Assembly (NCBI GenBank): GCA_030835135.1
Contig: JAUQWO010000067.1
Location: 1 to 43,755, forward strand
Direction of reading: 5' to 3'
Length of the DNA stretch: 43,755 nt
From: Bacteroidota bacterium
Lineage (GTDB): Bacteria > Bacteroidota > Ignavibacteria > UBA10030 > UBA6906
Made by a program: the position numbers and the translations under genes. Below, one piece after another: positions 1-11,009 of this stretch (position 1 is the first letter of the stretch; the number at the start of each line of letters is the position of its first letter). A model generated the notes under the pieces. It made no database searches. It was not told the origin of the DNA and saw only the letters and a program-made list of their open reading frames with translations.

Positions 1-923
<923 letters not shown>

Positions 924-927
<4 letters not shown>

Positions 928-3900
928 GCGCTCTTCTCCGAATGGATGTTACGTAACCTCGCGATGTACGTGACGTTGGGGCGCACATTCAGTTCGCCAA
1001 GCACATCGTAACCCAACTGATGCTCCCGCATCTTCGTCACCGGCGACGCGGGGTCAAGCACGTTGCCGAATTCGATGGCGCGCGCCGGACACGCCTCCTG
1101 GCAGGCCGTCCGCACGTCCTTCCCCTCGATCGTCCGGCCCTGCTCCGTGGCAAGCTGACGCGCTTCCATGATCCGCTGAACGCAGAAGGAGCACTTTTCC
1201 ATCACGCCGCGGGAACGCACCGTGACCTCGGGATTCTGCATCAGGTTCAGTGGCTCTTCCTGCTGGTACCCACCCGCGAGATCATCACGGAAATTGAAGA
1301 AGTTGAAACGGCGGACCTTGTACGGACAGTTGTTCGAGCAGTATTTCGTGCCGACACACCTGTTGTAGATCATCTGGTTCAGTCCATCCGCGCTGTGGTT
1401 GGTTGCCACCACCGGACAGACGTTCTCGCACGGCGCATTGTCGCAATGCTGGCACAGCATCGGCTGATGGCTTGCCACCGGATCCTCGGGCGTGCCGCTG
1501 TAGTAGCGGTCGAGCCTGATCCACTGCATCTCACGGCCCTTCGCCACCTGTTCACGGCCGACCACCGGCACGTTGTTCTCGACATTGCAGCCGGCAACGC
1601 ACGCATTGCAGCCGGTGCACTTGTTGAGATCGATCGCCATCCCCCACTTCAGTCCGGCATATTCGACGCGCGGGCTGATGCTCTCGTACTCCTTCCGCTC
1701 GATCCCCAAAGAGTGCGGATCACGGCGGTACTCCTCCAGCGTCCCCTCCTGAATGATGTGACGCTTCAGGTGGAAGTCCTTCACGAACGTATCGTCCAGT
1801 GCATGGTGCTCCTGCGTCGAAGCCAGAGCATACGACCCCTCCGCCTTCGTCACCGCTGAAGCAGCAACCACGCGCGTACCGTTCAACGCCGCGAGGGAGA
1901 GCAAGGGCGTCACGTCCACTCCAACGCCGGAGCCCACGGGACCAGCGTTCGTGCGGCCGTAGCCGAGGGCGACACTGATGAGGTCCTCGGCCGTCCCGGG
2001 CTGCTCGAACACCGGGAGCGTCACCTTCCCGTTTGCTGTGCTCACCTCGATGCGGTCATCGGACTTCACGCCGAGCCGCTTTGCGGTTGCCGGGGCGATG
2101 GCCGCGTAATTGTCCCACACGATCTTCGAGACAGGGTGCGGCAGTTCCTGGAGCCATCCATTGTTGTTGAACGCACCGTCCCCGATGTACGGTGCAGCGG
2201 TCACCAGCACGGACATGCCCGTGGGAGCCGTGATCCGGATGTCCGCAAGGGCATCAGCGCGGAGAGCTCCCCTCACCGGGGTCGCGTGGGGCAGTTCGAT
2301 CACGCCATCGTGCAACGCTGACTGCCAGAACGCGGTGAAGTCCACCGCCGCTCCCGCCAGCGGATAGACCGCCGTCTCCCAATACTTCTTCACATGGTCA
2401 CGGTATGCCGACTCATTGAACGGACCGGAGGCGCCCATCCAGTGCAAGAGCACAGCCTCCTTTTGCCGGGTGGCATACAGCGGAGCGACGACCGGCTGTT
2501 GAAGCGAGAGCACGCCGTCGCGCACACTGTGATCGCCCCACGCCTCGAACATCGAATGGACCGGAAGCATGTACGTGCATGCCACCGCTGTCTCATTCTC
2601 CGCCTCGACGAATGCGACCGACAGCGGAACCCCGGCGAGAGCTGCGCCATACCCCAGGGCTGCCGGGAGGTGGTACACGGGGTTCACATCAAGATGTGCG
2701 ATGAAGCCGACCAAACCCGCCTTCATGTCCCTGACCAGCCCCGTAAATTCCTCGACCGGAGAGACGGCCGCGCCATCGGCGCTGCGCACGGGGCCATATA
2801 GTGCGGTATTCCCGAGAAGTTCATTCACGACGTTGACAGCGGCATGCATCTCCGGCGAGTGCACGGCACCGGCGTACACGATCGCTTTGCCGCGTGCGGC
2901 AACAAGATCATCGATGAGGCGGGCGAGCGTCGGTGCAGCAAGACCATAGGCGGTCGCAAGGCCATCGAGGCTCCGGCCTGCGGGATACTGCGCGGTCCTG
3001 ATGTTCACTCTGCGGCCGATCTCGTGCAGCAGGGCGAGGACCAATTCGAGCTGGGCGGCCGGGGTCAGCCGGATGCGGTAGTCCGCATTCGTGCCGGTCA
3101 GCGACATCGCACCTTCGACGGCATACAGCCGGATGAAATCATCCGGGCGGTCCACGTCACGGCCGGCCGCGAATGCGCCGGTCTGCTCGACCACGGCACC
3201 TTCGGCACCGAGAATATCGGCCTCCAGCGTAACGATCACGCGCGCCTTCTCCCACATGATCGTGGGGACCGGGCCGCTGCCGTACGTGCGTTCCCATCCG
3301 CGGCGGCGCGTGTCCTCATGGAGGCGATCATAGGTCAGCACGCGCGTGGTCGGGAATGCGGCCTTGAAATCCGTGATCACCTTCCGGGCGGAGGGCGATG
3401 TCTGCGGCCCCGTGACGAGCACCACCTGCTTCCCATCGCGGATGCACGCGGCCAGTTGTTGTACCGCCTCGGTATCCACCCGGTCCCACGTCACATCACC
3501 GGAACGCGCGGATGCGGCACCGGTGTGCGGTTGGCGGAGCCGTGCGGGGTCATACATCTGGAGCAATGTTGCCTGGCCCGTCGCGCACAAGCGGCCCCGA
3601 TTCACCGGATGATCCGGATTGCCATCCACCTTCACCGGACGGCCTTCGCGGGTCTTGATCAGTGTGCCACAGACCTGCGTGCAGGCCGTGCATGTTGACG
3701 CGTAGTACAGCGGGCGGCCCGGGGTGATATCCTCGGGTTTCTTGCTGTACGGAACGATCTCCCCCTTGTCGCGGTAATTCGTGCACCCCGCGGCACCGAA
3801 CGCCGCAGACGCCGCCATCAGTGCGAGGAATTGTTTGCGTGAGAGGGGCGACATCTCCGACGGATCGAATGTGTCGGTCACCCCCGGTTCGAATTCACGC

Positions 3901-3971
3901 GACTTGCGTTCTTCCGTCGCACCCGCGTCCTGCAGGTCACGCAGACTGCGCCAGTGGTTCTTCTCATTCAT
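924..3971 (-). CDS. actB: ActB, fused molybdopterin-oxidoreductase-like/Fe-S subunit of alternative complex III
   Basis: The 1015-residue protein fuses a CISM catalytic-like domain (about residues 85-740) to an NrfC-like ferredoxin domain (about 780-965). The latter holds CTGCNACVAGC, CQHCDNAPCENVC, CVGTKYCSNNC, CSFC and CQEAC. These 15 cysteines fit three [4Fe-4S] and one [3Fe-4S] cluster, as known for ActB. A Tat-like segment, SRKQFLALMAAS, lies near residue 44 with RK instead of RR, and a cysteine follows at 63. Residues 94-129 keep a CxxCxxxC-x27-C motif typical of CISM proteins. ATG at 3971 is chosen because it starts MNEKNHW, like known ActBs, and overlaps the end of the small Tat gene (ATGAATGA). 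The in-frame start at 3989 would add six residues. The subunit carries electrons from ActC toward the heme subunits on the periplasmic side. Confidence 0.95.
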
Positions 3972-4182
3972 GGGACGGCGGCCTCGCATTGGTCCGTGGA
4001 ACGGCGTGAGGATGAGGGCGGACGGTCACGTGCGCATCGTCCTTCGATGCGGCGGACACGATCGCCGGAAGCCGGAAGATGTTGCCGGCAGCAACGCCAG
4101 CAACGATCGCGGCGGCAGTCCGCGCGAGAAATGATCTGCGGCGGACAGGTGTGCCGGGGTTCGTGTGTTCGGGCAACGACAT
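3964..4182 (-). CDS. Small twin-arginine signal protein inside the act operon
   Basis: This is a 72-residue open frame with a textbook Tat signal: RRRSFLAR at residues 14-21, then an Ala/Val-rich hydrophobic stretch ending near residue 46 (VSAAS). Only about 25 polar, His/Pro/Arg-rich residues follow. It starts at ATG 4182 behind AGGAGAG, which overlaps the actA stop codon, and its stop overlaps the actB start. It therefore sits exactly between actA and actB with tight coupling on both sides. I recognise no domain. It may be a small periplasmic accessory of the complex, or the remnant of a longer Tat substrate. It is real by ribosome-binding site and context; its function is unknown. Confidence 0.68.
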   Translation of the reverse strand: MSLPEHTNPGTPVRRRSFLARTAAAIVAGVAAGNIFRLPAIVSAASKDDAHVTVRPHPHAVPRTNARPPSHE

Positions 4183-4192
4183 CGGGTCTCTC

Positions 4193-4762
4193 CTACCGGT
4201 GACAGGCATTGCAGTTTTCCGGGCCGCGCTTGACGCCCTGGATCGACGCGAGTCGCGTCGGCGCATTCCGGTGACAATCGAGGCATGCAGCCATTGTGAA
4301 CGGCTGGATCTGGCTGAGGACATCCATATTCTGGACCGGACCATGGCAATGCACACAGTCGATCCCTTTGTTCACGTGGGCGCTATGGTTGAAGTACGCG
4401 TAATCCGGAACGCGGTGAACACGTTTCCAGGGGATCGCGACACCTTCTTCGTAATACTTCGTGAGTTTAATGATCTCGGGACGGGTCTTGCGTGCAACCG
4501 TATGGCAATTCATGCAGGTGGAGGCGGCGGGCACGGTGGCGTGCCGCGATGAGGTAACGGCCGTATGACAGTACTTGCAGTCGATCTGCATCGTCCCCGC
4601 ATGCAATGTGTGGGAGAATGCGATCGGTTGGACGGGCGCATACCCGACTCCGTCCCGTTCGCTCCGTGAGAGATAGTAGGTTGCAATGAACGATCCGGCC
4701 GCAACCATCATGATCAACGGGACGCGGACCTTGAGGGTATGATCAAGCCATGCCTTCTTCAT
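4193..4762 (-). CDS. actA: ActA, pentaheme c-type cytochrome subunit of alternative complex III
   Basis: The 189-residue protein has one N-terminal membrane anchor (about residues 13-30) followed by five CxxCH heme-binding motifs: CKYCH, CMNCH, CVHCH, CLDCH and CNACH. Five c-hemes plus an N-terminal anchor match ActA, which takes electrons from ActB and passes them to soluble or oxidase-bound cytochrome c. ATG 4762 (MKKAWLDH) is preferred; a GTG two codons upstream at 4768 is possible, and neither has a strong Shine-Dalgarno sequence. It is the first gene of the act operon and diverges from bshC. Confidence 0.93.
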   Translation of the reverse strand: MKKAWLDHTLKVRVPLIMMVAAGSFIATYYLSRSERDGVGYAPVQPIAFSHTLHAGTMQIDCKYCHTAVTSSRHATVPAASTCMNCHTVARKTRPEIIKLTKYYEEGVAIPWKRVHRVPDYAYFNHSAHVNKGIDCVHCHGPVQNMDVLSQIQPFTMAACLDCHRNAPTRLASIQGVKRGPENCNACHR

Positions 4763-4918
4763 ATGCACTCATGACAGGTGGAGCGAGGGGATGAAGCCGG
4801 ACGTACCCATGCGTGAACCGAGCGGTCGATGGACTGCATGAGCAGAGGGATCAACGACTTACAAGGAACACGAAATGCAGTACTCGACAGGAGCGTGCCG
4901 GCGTTACGATTTCGCCAA

Positions 4919-4947
4919 ATGTTACAAAAGTTTGGACTTGAAAGCAA
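4919..4947 (-). promoter_or_regulatory. Candidate promoter for the act operon
   Basis: On the minus strand, TTGCTT (4947-4942) and TAACAT (4924-4919) are separated by 17 bases. This would give a leader of about 150 bases before actA. The boxes overlap the candidate bshC promoter on the other strand, so the two genes may share control. It is a sequence match only, and the -35 box is weak. Confidence 0.35.
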
Positions 4948-4958
4948 CGGGTATTTTG
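4931..4958 (+). promoter_or_regulatory. Candidate bshC promoter, Bacteroidota type
   Basis: TTTG at 4931-4934 and TATTTTG at 4952-4958 are separated by 17 bases, close to the TTTG/TAnnTTTG pattern of Bacteroidota. The start codon at 4973 would then sit only about 10 bases after the transcription start. No clear Shine-Dalgarno sequence is visible in between. Confidence 0.38.
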
Positions 4959-4972
4959 CCGATATTCGGCAC

Positions 4973-6613
4973 ATGAACTGGATAGAATACTCCCGCCTCC
5001 CATCCGCCGCGGGCGGATACTCTGAATTGTACCTCGACTTCATTGCCGGGGCTTCCTCTGCCCGCCCGTTCTACCCTTTCAGCTTCCGGGAGAACAGCGG
5101 GTTCGAATCGATCCTCCGGCTGCAGCAGGAGCATCCGCGCGACCGGACGGTCATCGCCGGCGTTCTCCGCGAGCAGAACGCACGCTTTGGCGCGTCCGCC
5201 AGGACCCTTCAGCACATCGCAGCGCTCGAGAACCCGTCCACCTATGCCGTCGTCACGGGGCAACAGGTCGGCATCCTCGGGGGGGCATTCTACACAGTGC
5301 TGAAGACCCTCACGACGATCCAGCTTGCCGCCAGGCTCCAGGAGAAGTATCCCCTCTTCACCTTCGTGCCTGTGTTCTGGCTCGAGGGAGAGGACCATGA
5401 CTTTGCGGAGATGCATTACGCGCAGTTCCCGGATCCCTCCGGCGCGCTCGCGAAGTTCGAATACCTCCCGGGTGGGGTCCTCCCCGAACGCAACCCCGGT
5501 GCGGTCGGTGAGATCCGGTTCGACCATTCCATTGCCAACGTCCTCGAGGCCCTGGAAAAGGGTCTCCAGCCGACCGAGTTCACTCCCCCTCTGATGGCTT
5601 CGATCCGCGAGTGTTATGCAGAGGGCGTGTCGTTCAACGAAGCGTTCGCACGATGGCTCAACCGGCTGTTCCCCGATGATGGACTGGTCTTTATGTCCGT
5701 CAACCATCCGACGCTGAAGAAACAGCTCTCCCCGCTGTTTCTCCGGGAGATCACCGAGTTCCCGGCGTCATCCCAGATCGTGATCGGACAGAGCGCGGAG
5801 CTGGAGAAGACCTATCACGCTCAGGTGAAGCCAAAGTCGGTGAATCTGTTCCTCTTTCACAAGGGCGGCCGGTACTCCATCGAACCCCGGGAGAACGATT
5901 TCAGTCTGCGGGGCACGCGCCATTTCCTCACCCCTGACGAGCTGGCCGCGATCGCGCGGGACACGCCCGAACAGCTGAGTCCCAACGTCATCCTCCGCCC
6001 GATCGTCCAGGATACGCTCCTCCCGACCGTGGCCTACGTCGCGGGCCCCTCCGAGGTCGCGTATCATGCACAACTCACGCCGCTGTATGGACACTTCGGG
6101 GTCCCGCAGCCGGTCCTCTACCCCCGTGCGAGTGCCACCGTGGTCGAGGAACGGGTCCGTCGTGTCCTCGAGAAATATTCCCTCGAGATACAGGACCTGT
6201 ACGGCGACCCGGGCCTGCTCACCAACAGGATCCTCGAGCAGATCTCCGAGATCAAGCTGGACGATCTGTTCGACCGGACGGGAAAGGGCATCCAGACGCA
6301 GCTCAACGAGTTGCGCTTCGGGTTGAAGGAACTCGATCCCACCCTCCTCGGCGCCCTGGATACTGTGGCAGGAAAGATCGACAGCAGTCTCGGACAGCTG
6401 AAGGAGAAGAGCGTCGGCGCCCAGAAGAAGCGGAATGAGACCGCGGTACGTCAGATCGAACGCGCGGTGGCATCCGTGCTCCCGGGAGGCACACTGCAGG
6501 AGCGGCAGGTCAATATCGTGTACTTCCTGAACAAGTACGGCCCTGGGTTCATGAAGTGGCTTGCCGGCGAGATCGACATCAATGGGTTCCAGCACCAGAT
6601 CGTGTCACTGTAG
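4973..6613 (+). CDS. bshC: BshC, putative cysteine ligase of bacillithiol biosynthesis
   Basis: The 546-residue protein begins MNWIEYSRLP with YLDFIAG shortly after, the family's characteristic N-terminus. It continues with VVTGQQVGILGG and VFWLEGEDHDFAEM, both strongly conserved in BshC, and ends in a long coiled-coil region. BshC is thought to add cysteine to glucosaminyl-malate in the last step of bacillithiol synthesis, giving the main low-molecular-weight thiol of Firmicutes and Bacteroidota-type bacteria. The frame is open upstream to 4829, but the family N-terminus fixes the start at 4973. It stands alone, with a strong terminator behind it, and diverges from the act operon. Confidence 0.93.
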   Translation: MNWIEYSRLPSAAGGYSELYLDFIAGASSARPFYPFSFRENSGFESILRLQQEHPRDRTVIAGVLREQNARFGASARTLQHIAALENPSTYAVVTGQQVGILGGAFYTVLKTLTTIQLAARLQEKYPLFTFVPVFWLEGEDHDFAEMHYAQFPDPSGALAKFEYLPGGVLPERNPGAVGEIRFDHSIANVLEALEKGLQPTEFTPPLMASIRECYAEGVSFNEAFARWLNRLFPDDGLVFMSVNHPTLKKQLSPLFLREITEFPASSQIVIGQSAELEKTYHAQVKPKSVNLFLFHKGGRYSIEPRENDFSLRGTRHFLTPDELAAIARDTPEQLSPNVILRPIVQDTLLPTVAYVAGPSEVAYHAQLTPLYGHFGVPQPVLYPRASATVVEERVRRVLEKYSLEIQDLYGDPGLLTNRILEQISEIKLDDLFDRTGKGIQTQLNELRFGLKELDPTLLGALDTVAGKIDSSLGQLKEKSVGAQKKRNETAVRQIERAVASVLPGGTLQERQVNIVYFLNKYGPGFMKWLAGEIDINGFQHQIVSL

Positions 6614-6634
6614 GGACGCATCCGCGAAACACAC

Positions 6635-6665
6635 GGGGACGCTCAGCGATGAGCGTCCCCTTTTT
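6635..6665 (+). terminator. Rho-independent terminator of bshC
   Basis: A perfect 10-bp stem (GGGGACGCTC, 6635-6644, with 6651-6660) has a six-base loop and is followed at once by TTTTT, 21 bases after the bshC stop. Confidence 0.9.
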
Positions 6666-6752
6666 CCGGTCGGATGGCGACCGCGGCATCCCCTTCACCC
6701 TCTCTCCCCGTCGCTCTTCCTCCGATCGCAGGGAAGCACCACCGTCCAGTGC

Positions 6753-6800
6753 AAAAAAAAGACGCAACAGTTCTCCGGTCTCCCGGTTTCCTGTTGCGTC
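6753..6800 (-). terminator. Rho-independent terminator after pnp
   Basis: Reading the minus strand, a perfect 10-bp stem (GACGCAACAG/CTGTTGCGTC, arms 6791-6800 and 6761-6770) encloses a 20-base loop with its own CCGG pairing and is followed by eight T. It ends the rimP-pnp operon. With the bshC terminator it makes a back-to-back pair insulating convergent genes. Confidence 0.9.
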
Positions 6801-6822
6801 CAGGGTTCTTCAGCGGGGTAGT

Positions 6823-9027
6823 CTACCCTTCTGACTGCTCGCCACCCTTGTGTTCTCCTCCACGCGGACCGCTATGATGGCGGCGGTCGCCATGCGGCCG
6901 GTCGCCACCTTCGCGTCGCGGTGCAGGACCGCGTTCGTACGGCACATCGGGCTGGAGCACCGCCTTGCGGCTCAGCTTCCAACGACCCTGGTCGTCCTTG
7001 TCCACGATCTTCACTTCGAAGACATCGCCCACCTTGCAGACATCGGCCGGGTTGGCGACGCGCTTCACATCGAGCTGTGACACGTGCACGAGGCCTTCCT
7101 TCCCCGGCAGGAATTCCACGAACACACCAAAGTCCATGATCTTCTTGACGGTGGAGTTGTACACCTTCCCGACCTCGGGGACTTCCGTGATCCTGCTGAT
7201 CTCGTTGATGGCACGGTCCGCGGCTTCCTTGGACGTCGCCGCGATGACCACCGAACCATCATCCTCGATATTGATCTCCGCGCCGCTCTCGGCAACGATA
7301 CGGCGGATGTTCTTTCCACCCGGACCGATCAGCGCACCGATCATGTCGGTGGGGATCATCAGGGTGGTCAGGCGCGGCGCATACTGCGACATCTCCGTGC
7401 GTGCCGTCGAGATCGTTTCCGCCATCTTGCCGAGGATATGCATCCGTCCCTCACGGGCCTGCTCGAGAGCATTGCGCATGATGTCCAGCGAGATCCCGCG
7501 GATCTTGATGTCCATCTGGCACGCCGTGATACCGTCCTTTGTGCCCGCGACCTTGAAATCCATGTCCCCGAGATGATCCTCGTTCCCGAGGATATCGCTG
7601 AGGATCGCGACCCGGTCCTGTTCCTTCACGAGGCCCATCGCGATACCCGCGACCGGCTTCTTGAGTGGCGCACCGCCGTCGAGCAAAGCAAGCGTTGCGG
7701 CGCAGACCGTGGCCATGGAGGACGAGCCGTTGGATTCGAGGATATCCGACACCACACGCGTGGTATACGGGAATTCCTTCGCATCCGGCATCATGATCTT
7801 GATCGCGCGTTCGGCGAGGTTCCCATGCCCGATCTCCCGGCGGCCGGTGGTGCCGAGGCGGCCCACTTCACCGACGGAGAACGGTGGGAAGTTGTAGTGC
7901 AGCATGAACCGCTTCGAGTACTCGGGCAGCAGGCCGTCGATGATCTGCTCGTCCAGCTTCGTGCCGAGCGTCAGGGTCGTGAGGCTCTGCGTCTCGCCGC
8001 GCTGGAACAGCGCCGAACCGTGCGTCCGCGGGAGCAGGCCGACCTCGATCGTGATCGGGCGGATCTCACGCAGCCCGCGGCCGTCAAGACGTTTGCCGTG
8101 GGCGAGGATCATCTCGCGCATCTCGCGATACTCGAGGTCGTGCAGGATGGTCCTGATCTCGTCAGCCTGATCCGGATACTTCTCGGCCAGTGCTGCGACG
8201 ACCTCTGCCTGCATCGTGGCGGTGCGTTCTGCGCGTTCTTCTTTGAGGAGCGGGGTCATGGCCAGCTCGCGCGTGCGCGCTGCAGCCAGGGCTTCCACAT
8301 CCGCCTTCAGCGCGGATGCGCCTTCGGCTGCCGGGGGCTGGCGCTTTGCGGCACCCACCTCTTTCGCGAGCGCGGTCTGGATCGCGCACATCTGACGGAT
8401 GTACCCGTGCGCGAACGCGAGGGCATCGAGCATCTCCTGTTCGGAGATCTCGTGGGCTTCACCTTCCACCATCACGATCGAATCATCCGTGCCGGCAACG
8501 GTGATGTCCATGTCGCTGGTCTGCAACTGGGTGAACGTCGGATTGATCACGAGCGCGCCGTCGATGCGGCCCACGCGGACCTCACCGATCGGGCCCTCGA
8601 ACGGGATATCCGAGATCATCAGGGCCGCGGAGGCGGCCACGGCGCCCAGGACGTCGCCGTCGTGTTCCTGGTCCGACGAGTAGACGGTAACGATGACCTG
8701 CGTCTCGCACTGGAACCAGTCGGGGAACATCGGGCGGATCGGACGATCGATGATGCGGGCGGAGAGGATCTCCTTCTCGGACGGGCGCGCCTCGCGCTTG
8801 AAGAATCCGCCGGGGATCTTGCCGGCCGACGCCGCCTTTTCCCGGTACTCGACCTGCAACGGGAAATAGTCGATGCCCGGCTTCGCTTCCTTGTTGGCCA
8901 CCACGGTGGCGAGCACCATGGTATCGCCGAACCGGGCCATCACGGCGCCATCAGCCTGCTTGGCGAACCGGCCGGTTTCGAGCGAAAAGATCTTTCCGCC
9001 GATCTCAACTTCTTTTGTGACTTTCAT
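6823..9027 (-). CDS. pnp: Polyribonucleotide nucleotidyltransferase (PNPase)
   Basis: The 734-residue protein has the full PNPase order: RNase PH domain 1 (about 10-140), a helical domain, RNase PH domain 2 (about 310-460), KH domain (IGPGGKNIRRI, about 565-615) and S1 domain (KVYNSTVKKIMDFGVFVEF onward, about 625-695). A His/Gly/Arg/Asp-rich tail of about 35 residues follows. It degrades RNA 3'-5' by phosphorolysis in the cytoplasm and usually works with RNase E or Y. It is the last gene of the operon, 36 bases after rpsO, the classical rpsO-pnp pairing. The start is ATG 9027 behind AAGAAGAGAG. The basic tail varies between species and may contact RNA. Confidence 0.98.
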   Translation of the reverse strand: MKVTKEVEIGGKIFSLETGRFAKQADGAVMARFGDTMVLATVVANKEAKPGIDYFPLQVEYREKAASAGKIPGGFFKREARPSEKEILSARIIDRPIRPMFPDWFQCETQVIVTVYSSDQEHDGDVLGAVAASAALMISDIPFEGPIGEVRVGRIDGALVINPTFTQLQTSDMDITVAGTDDSIVMVEGEAHEISEQEMLDALAFAHGYIRQMCAIQTALAKEVGAAKRQPPAAEGASALKADVEALAAARTRELAMTPLLKEERAERTATMQAEVVAALAEKYPDQADEIRTILHDLEYREMREMILAHGKRLDGRGLREIRPITIEVGLLPRTHGSALFQRGETQSLTTLTLGTKLDEQIIDGLLPEYSKRFMLHYNFPPFSVGEVGRLGTTGRREIGHGNLAERAIKIMMPDAKEFPYTTRVVSDILESNGSSSMATVCAATLALLDGGAPLKKPVAGIAMGLVKEQDRVAILSDILGNEDHLGDMDFKVAGTKDGITACQMDIKIRGISLDIMRNALEQAREGRMHILGKMAETISTARTEMSQYAPRLTTLMIPTDMIGALIGPGGKNIRRIVAESGAEINIEDDGSVVIAATSKEAADRAINEISRITEVPEVGKVYNSTVKKIMDFGVFVEFLPGKEGLVHVSQLDVKRVANPADVCKVGDVFEVKIVDKDDQGRWKLSRKAVLQPDVPYERGPAPRREGGDRPHGDRRHHSGPRGGEHKGGEQSEG

Positions 9028-9063
9028 GCTCTCTTCTTTCTGGTCGCTTTCGACCCTAGTGTC

Positions 9064-9333
9064 CTACTTGCGCAGCTGCAGCTCTTCGATGACCTTCCGG
9101 TAGCGGTCGATGTTCTTCTCGCGGAGATAGTCCAGCAAGCGGCGACGCTTGCCGACCATCTTCAGCAGACCGACGCGCGAATGGTGATCCTTCGGAAACT
9201 TCTCGAAGTGAGGCGTGAGGTCGTTGATGCGAGCGGTCAGTAATGCGACCTGGACCTCGGGCTTCCCCGTATCCACCGAGCCGTTGCCGAACTTCTTGAC
9301 GATCTCGGCTTTCATCTCCTTCGTTACAGCCAT
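9064..9333 (-). CDS. rpsO: 30S ribosomal protein S15
   Basis: The 89 residues are the normal S15 length. They contain the conserved core [20 protein letters not shown] and the C-terminal [16 protein letters not shown] segment that contacts 16S rRNA helices. The start is ATG 9333, with AAGGAG overlapping the end of ribF. S15 is an early binder of the 30S central domain and in many bacteria represses its own translation; I cannot identify a regulatory fold in the very short upstream spacer. Confidence 0.98.
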   Translation of the reverse strand: MAVTKEMKAEIVKKFGNGSVDTGKPEVQVALLTARINDLTPHFEKFPKDHHSRVGLLKMVGKRRRLLDYLREKNIDRYRKVIEELQLRK

Positions 9334-9339
9334 GACGAA

Positions 9340-10302
9340 TTACTCCTTGTTATGGGTTGACGTGTACGACAATGCCGATATCATGCGCCGCGCATCCTCG
9401 CGGTCCCTGTCCAGCTGCTCTACCAGTTCCTGCACGGAGCCGAACTTCTGTTCGTCGCGGAGCCGCCGCAGAAACGTGACCGCAATGCGTTCGCCGTAGA
9501 TATCGCGTGAAAAATCCAACAGGTGCACTTCCATGACGCGCTGCACGCCGGCACTGACCGTCGGCCGCACGCCGATATTCATGATCCCGAACGTCTGCGT
9601 TGCACCGACGCCGACACGGACCACATACACTCCGTTCCCGGGCACGATCTTCTTCGTCGCGTCCGGATCCAGGTTCGCGGTCGGGAAACCCAGGGTCCGA
9701 CCCCGGCGATCGCCCCCGACCACCACCCCTGCCAGCTGGTACGGATGACCGAGCATCCGCTCTGCACGCGTGATGTCTCCCGCCTGCAGCGCCTGGCGGA
9801 CCCTCGTGCTGCTGATCGCCTCACCGTCGAGCGTCAGGGGGTGCGCGGTGAACACCGAGAAATCCAGATCCCTGCCCAGTGCCATCAACGACTCGGTGCC
9901 CGCTTCCCGGTCGCGGCCGAACATGTGATCGTAGCCCACAACGACCTCGCTGACCCCGACCCGCGCATCGATGATGCTCCGGTAGAATTCGCCGGCGGTC
10001 ATCCGGGAGAACTCCCAGGTGAACGGGATCACCAGGACGATGTCCACATGCAGTGCATCCAGCAGGGCGATCCGTTCCTCGATCGACGACAGCAGCTGCA
10101 CCGGGCCGCGTGCGCGGGTCACGACCTCCTTCGGATGCGGATCGAACGTCACGACCACACTGCGTCCTTCGCGCATCCGCGCGCGATGCACCACCTCGCG
10201 GATGATCTCGCGATGGGCCAGATGGACACCGTCGAACGTGCCGACGGTGACCACCGAGTTCTTCTGGCGTTGCAGCTTCTCAAAGGAACGAAGGACGATC
10301 AT
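9340..10302 (-). CDS. ribF: Bifunctional riboflavin kinase/FAD synthetase
   Basis: The 320-residue protein has an N-terminal FMN adenylyltransferase domain with VGTFDGVHLAH (HxxH nucleotide-binding motif), VTFDPHPKEVV and VGYDHMFGRDREAG. A riboflavin kinase domain follows with GRTLGFPTANL and NGVYVVRV. It makes FMN from riboflavin and FAD from FMN. ATG 10302 (MIVLRSFEK) overlaps the truB stop by four bases (ATGA); the longer open frame to 10413 is antisense-free but inside truB and lacks family similarity. Location between truB and rpsO is common in bacteria. Confidence 0.96.
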   Translation of the reverse strand: MIVLRSFEKLQRQKNSVVTVGTFDGVHLAHREIIREVVHRARMREGRSVVVTFDPHPKEVVTRARGPVQLLSSIEERIALLDALHVDIVLVIPFTWEFSRMTAGEFYRSIIDARVGVSEVVVGYDHMFGRDREAGTESLMALGRDLDFSVFTAHPLTLDGEAISSTRVRQALQAGDITRAERMLGHPYQLAGVVVGGDRRGRTLGFPTANLDPDATKKIVPGNGVYVVRVGVGATQTFGIMNIGVRPTVSAGVQRVMEVHLLDFSRDIYGERIAVTFLRRLRDEQKFGSVQELVEQLDRDREDARRMISALSYTSTHNKE

Positions 10303-11009
10303 ACCCCGCGCATTTCCCTTGCCCGTTCGACCAATGCTTCGACCGTCTGCGCATCTTCGATGCGGTACGGTCCGATCCTCGTGCGCCGCAGCGCCGTCAT
10401 CGTTCCACCACATCCAAGCCGCTCACCGATATCGTACACAAGCGTGCGGATATACGTGCCTTTTGAACATGCGACCGTCATCACGACCTCGGGCATCGCC
10501 ACGCGGTCCACCGTGAGCGATCCGATCCGGACCTCGCGGGGCGCGCGTTCCACCTCGATCCCTTTCCGTGCAAGCTCGTACAGACGCCGGCCATCCTTCT
10601 TGACCGCCGACCACATCGGGGGGACCTGCTGTTGCACGCCCACGAACGCTGCCGCAACGGTACGCACCGCCGCTTCATCGATACCATCGGTGGGCCGCTC
10701 GCGGAGGACCGGCGTTTCGGTATCATAACTCGCCGTCACCACGCCCAGCCGCATCGTGGCAACGTATTCCTTGTCCAGCCCCATGAACTGCTCGATCTCC
10801 TTCCGCTTGCGCCCGGTGCAGATGATGAGCAGTCCCGTCGCGATCGGATCGAGTGTTCCCGCGTGCCCCATTTTCAATCCGCCATACGCCCGGCGGAGCT
10901 TGTTCACGACATCGAACGATGTCCACCCGGCGGGCTTGTCGACCAGCAGGAGTTCTCCCGCCGAGGCTGCCGCATCAGGAGCCGCTGGTGTCACCGTGCC
11001 CGCTGTCAT
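10299..11009 (-). CDS. truB: tRNA pseudouridine-55 synthase
   Basis: The 236-residue protein has the family motifs [32 protein letters not shown] (the Asp of TLDP is the catalytic nucleophile) and [10 protein letters not shown]. It converts U55 of tRNA to pseudouridine. The start is uncertain: ATG 11009 is given, but ATG 11024 and GTG 10994 are also in frame, and all lie inside the end of rbfA. The family N-terminus would fit the shorter forms. Confidence 0.95.
   Translation of the reverse strand: MTAGTVTPAAPDAAASAGELLLVDKPAGWTSFDVVNKLRRAYGGLKMGHAGTLDPIATGLLIICTGRKRKEIEQFMGLDKEYVATMRLGVVTASYDTETPVLRERPTDGIDEAAVRTVAAAFVGVQQQVPPMWSAVKKDGRRLYELARKGIEVERAPREVRIGSLTVDRVAMPEVVMTVACSKGTYIRTLVYDIGERLGCGGTMTALRRTRIGPYRIEDAQTVEALVERAREMRGV

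Noticed and set aside
4829-4972. Upstream extension of bshC
   Set aside because: The frame is open, but the family N-terminus begins at 4973 and the extension holds promoter-like sequence for both divergent genes.
7084-9243. A 719-codon open frame on the plus strand
   Set aside because: It is antisense to pnp and rpsO, which have full family motifs. Its Arg/His/Asp-rich composition is typical of a shadow frame in GC-rich coding DNA.
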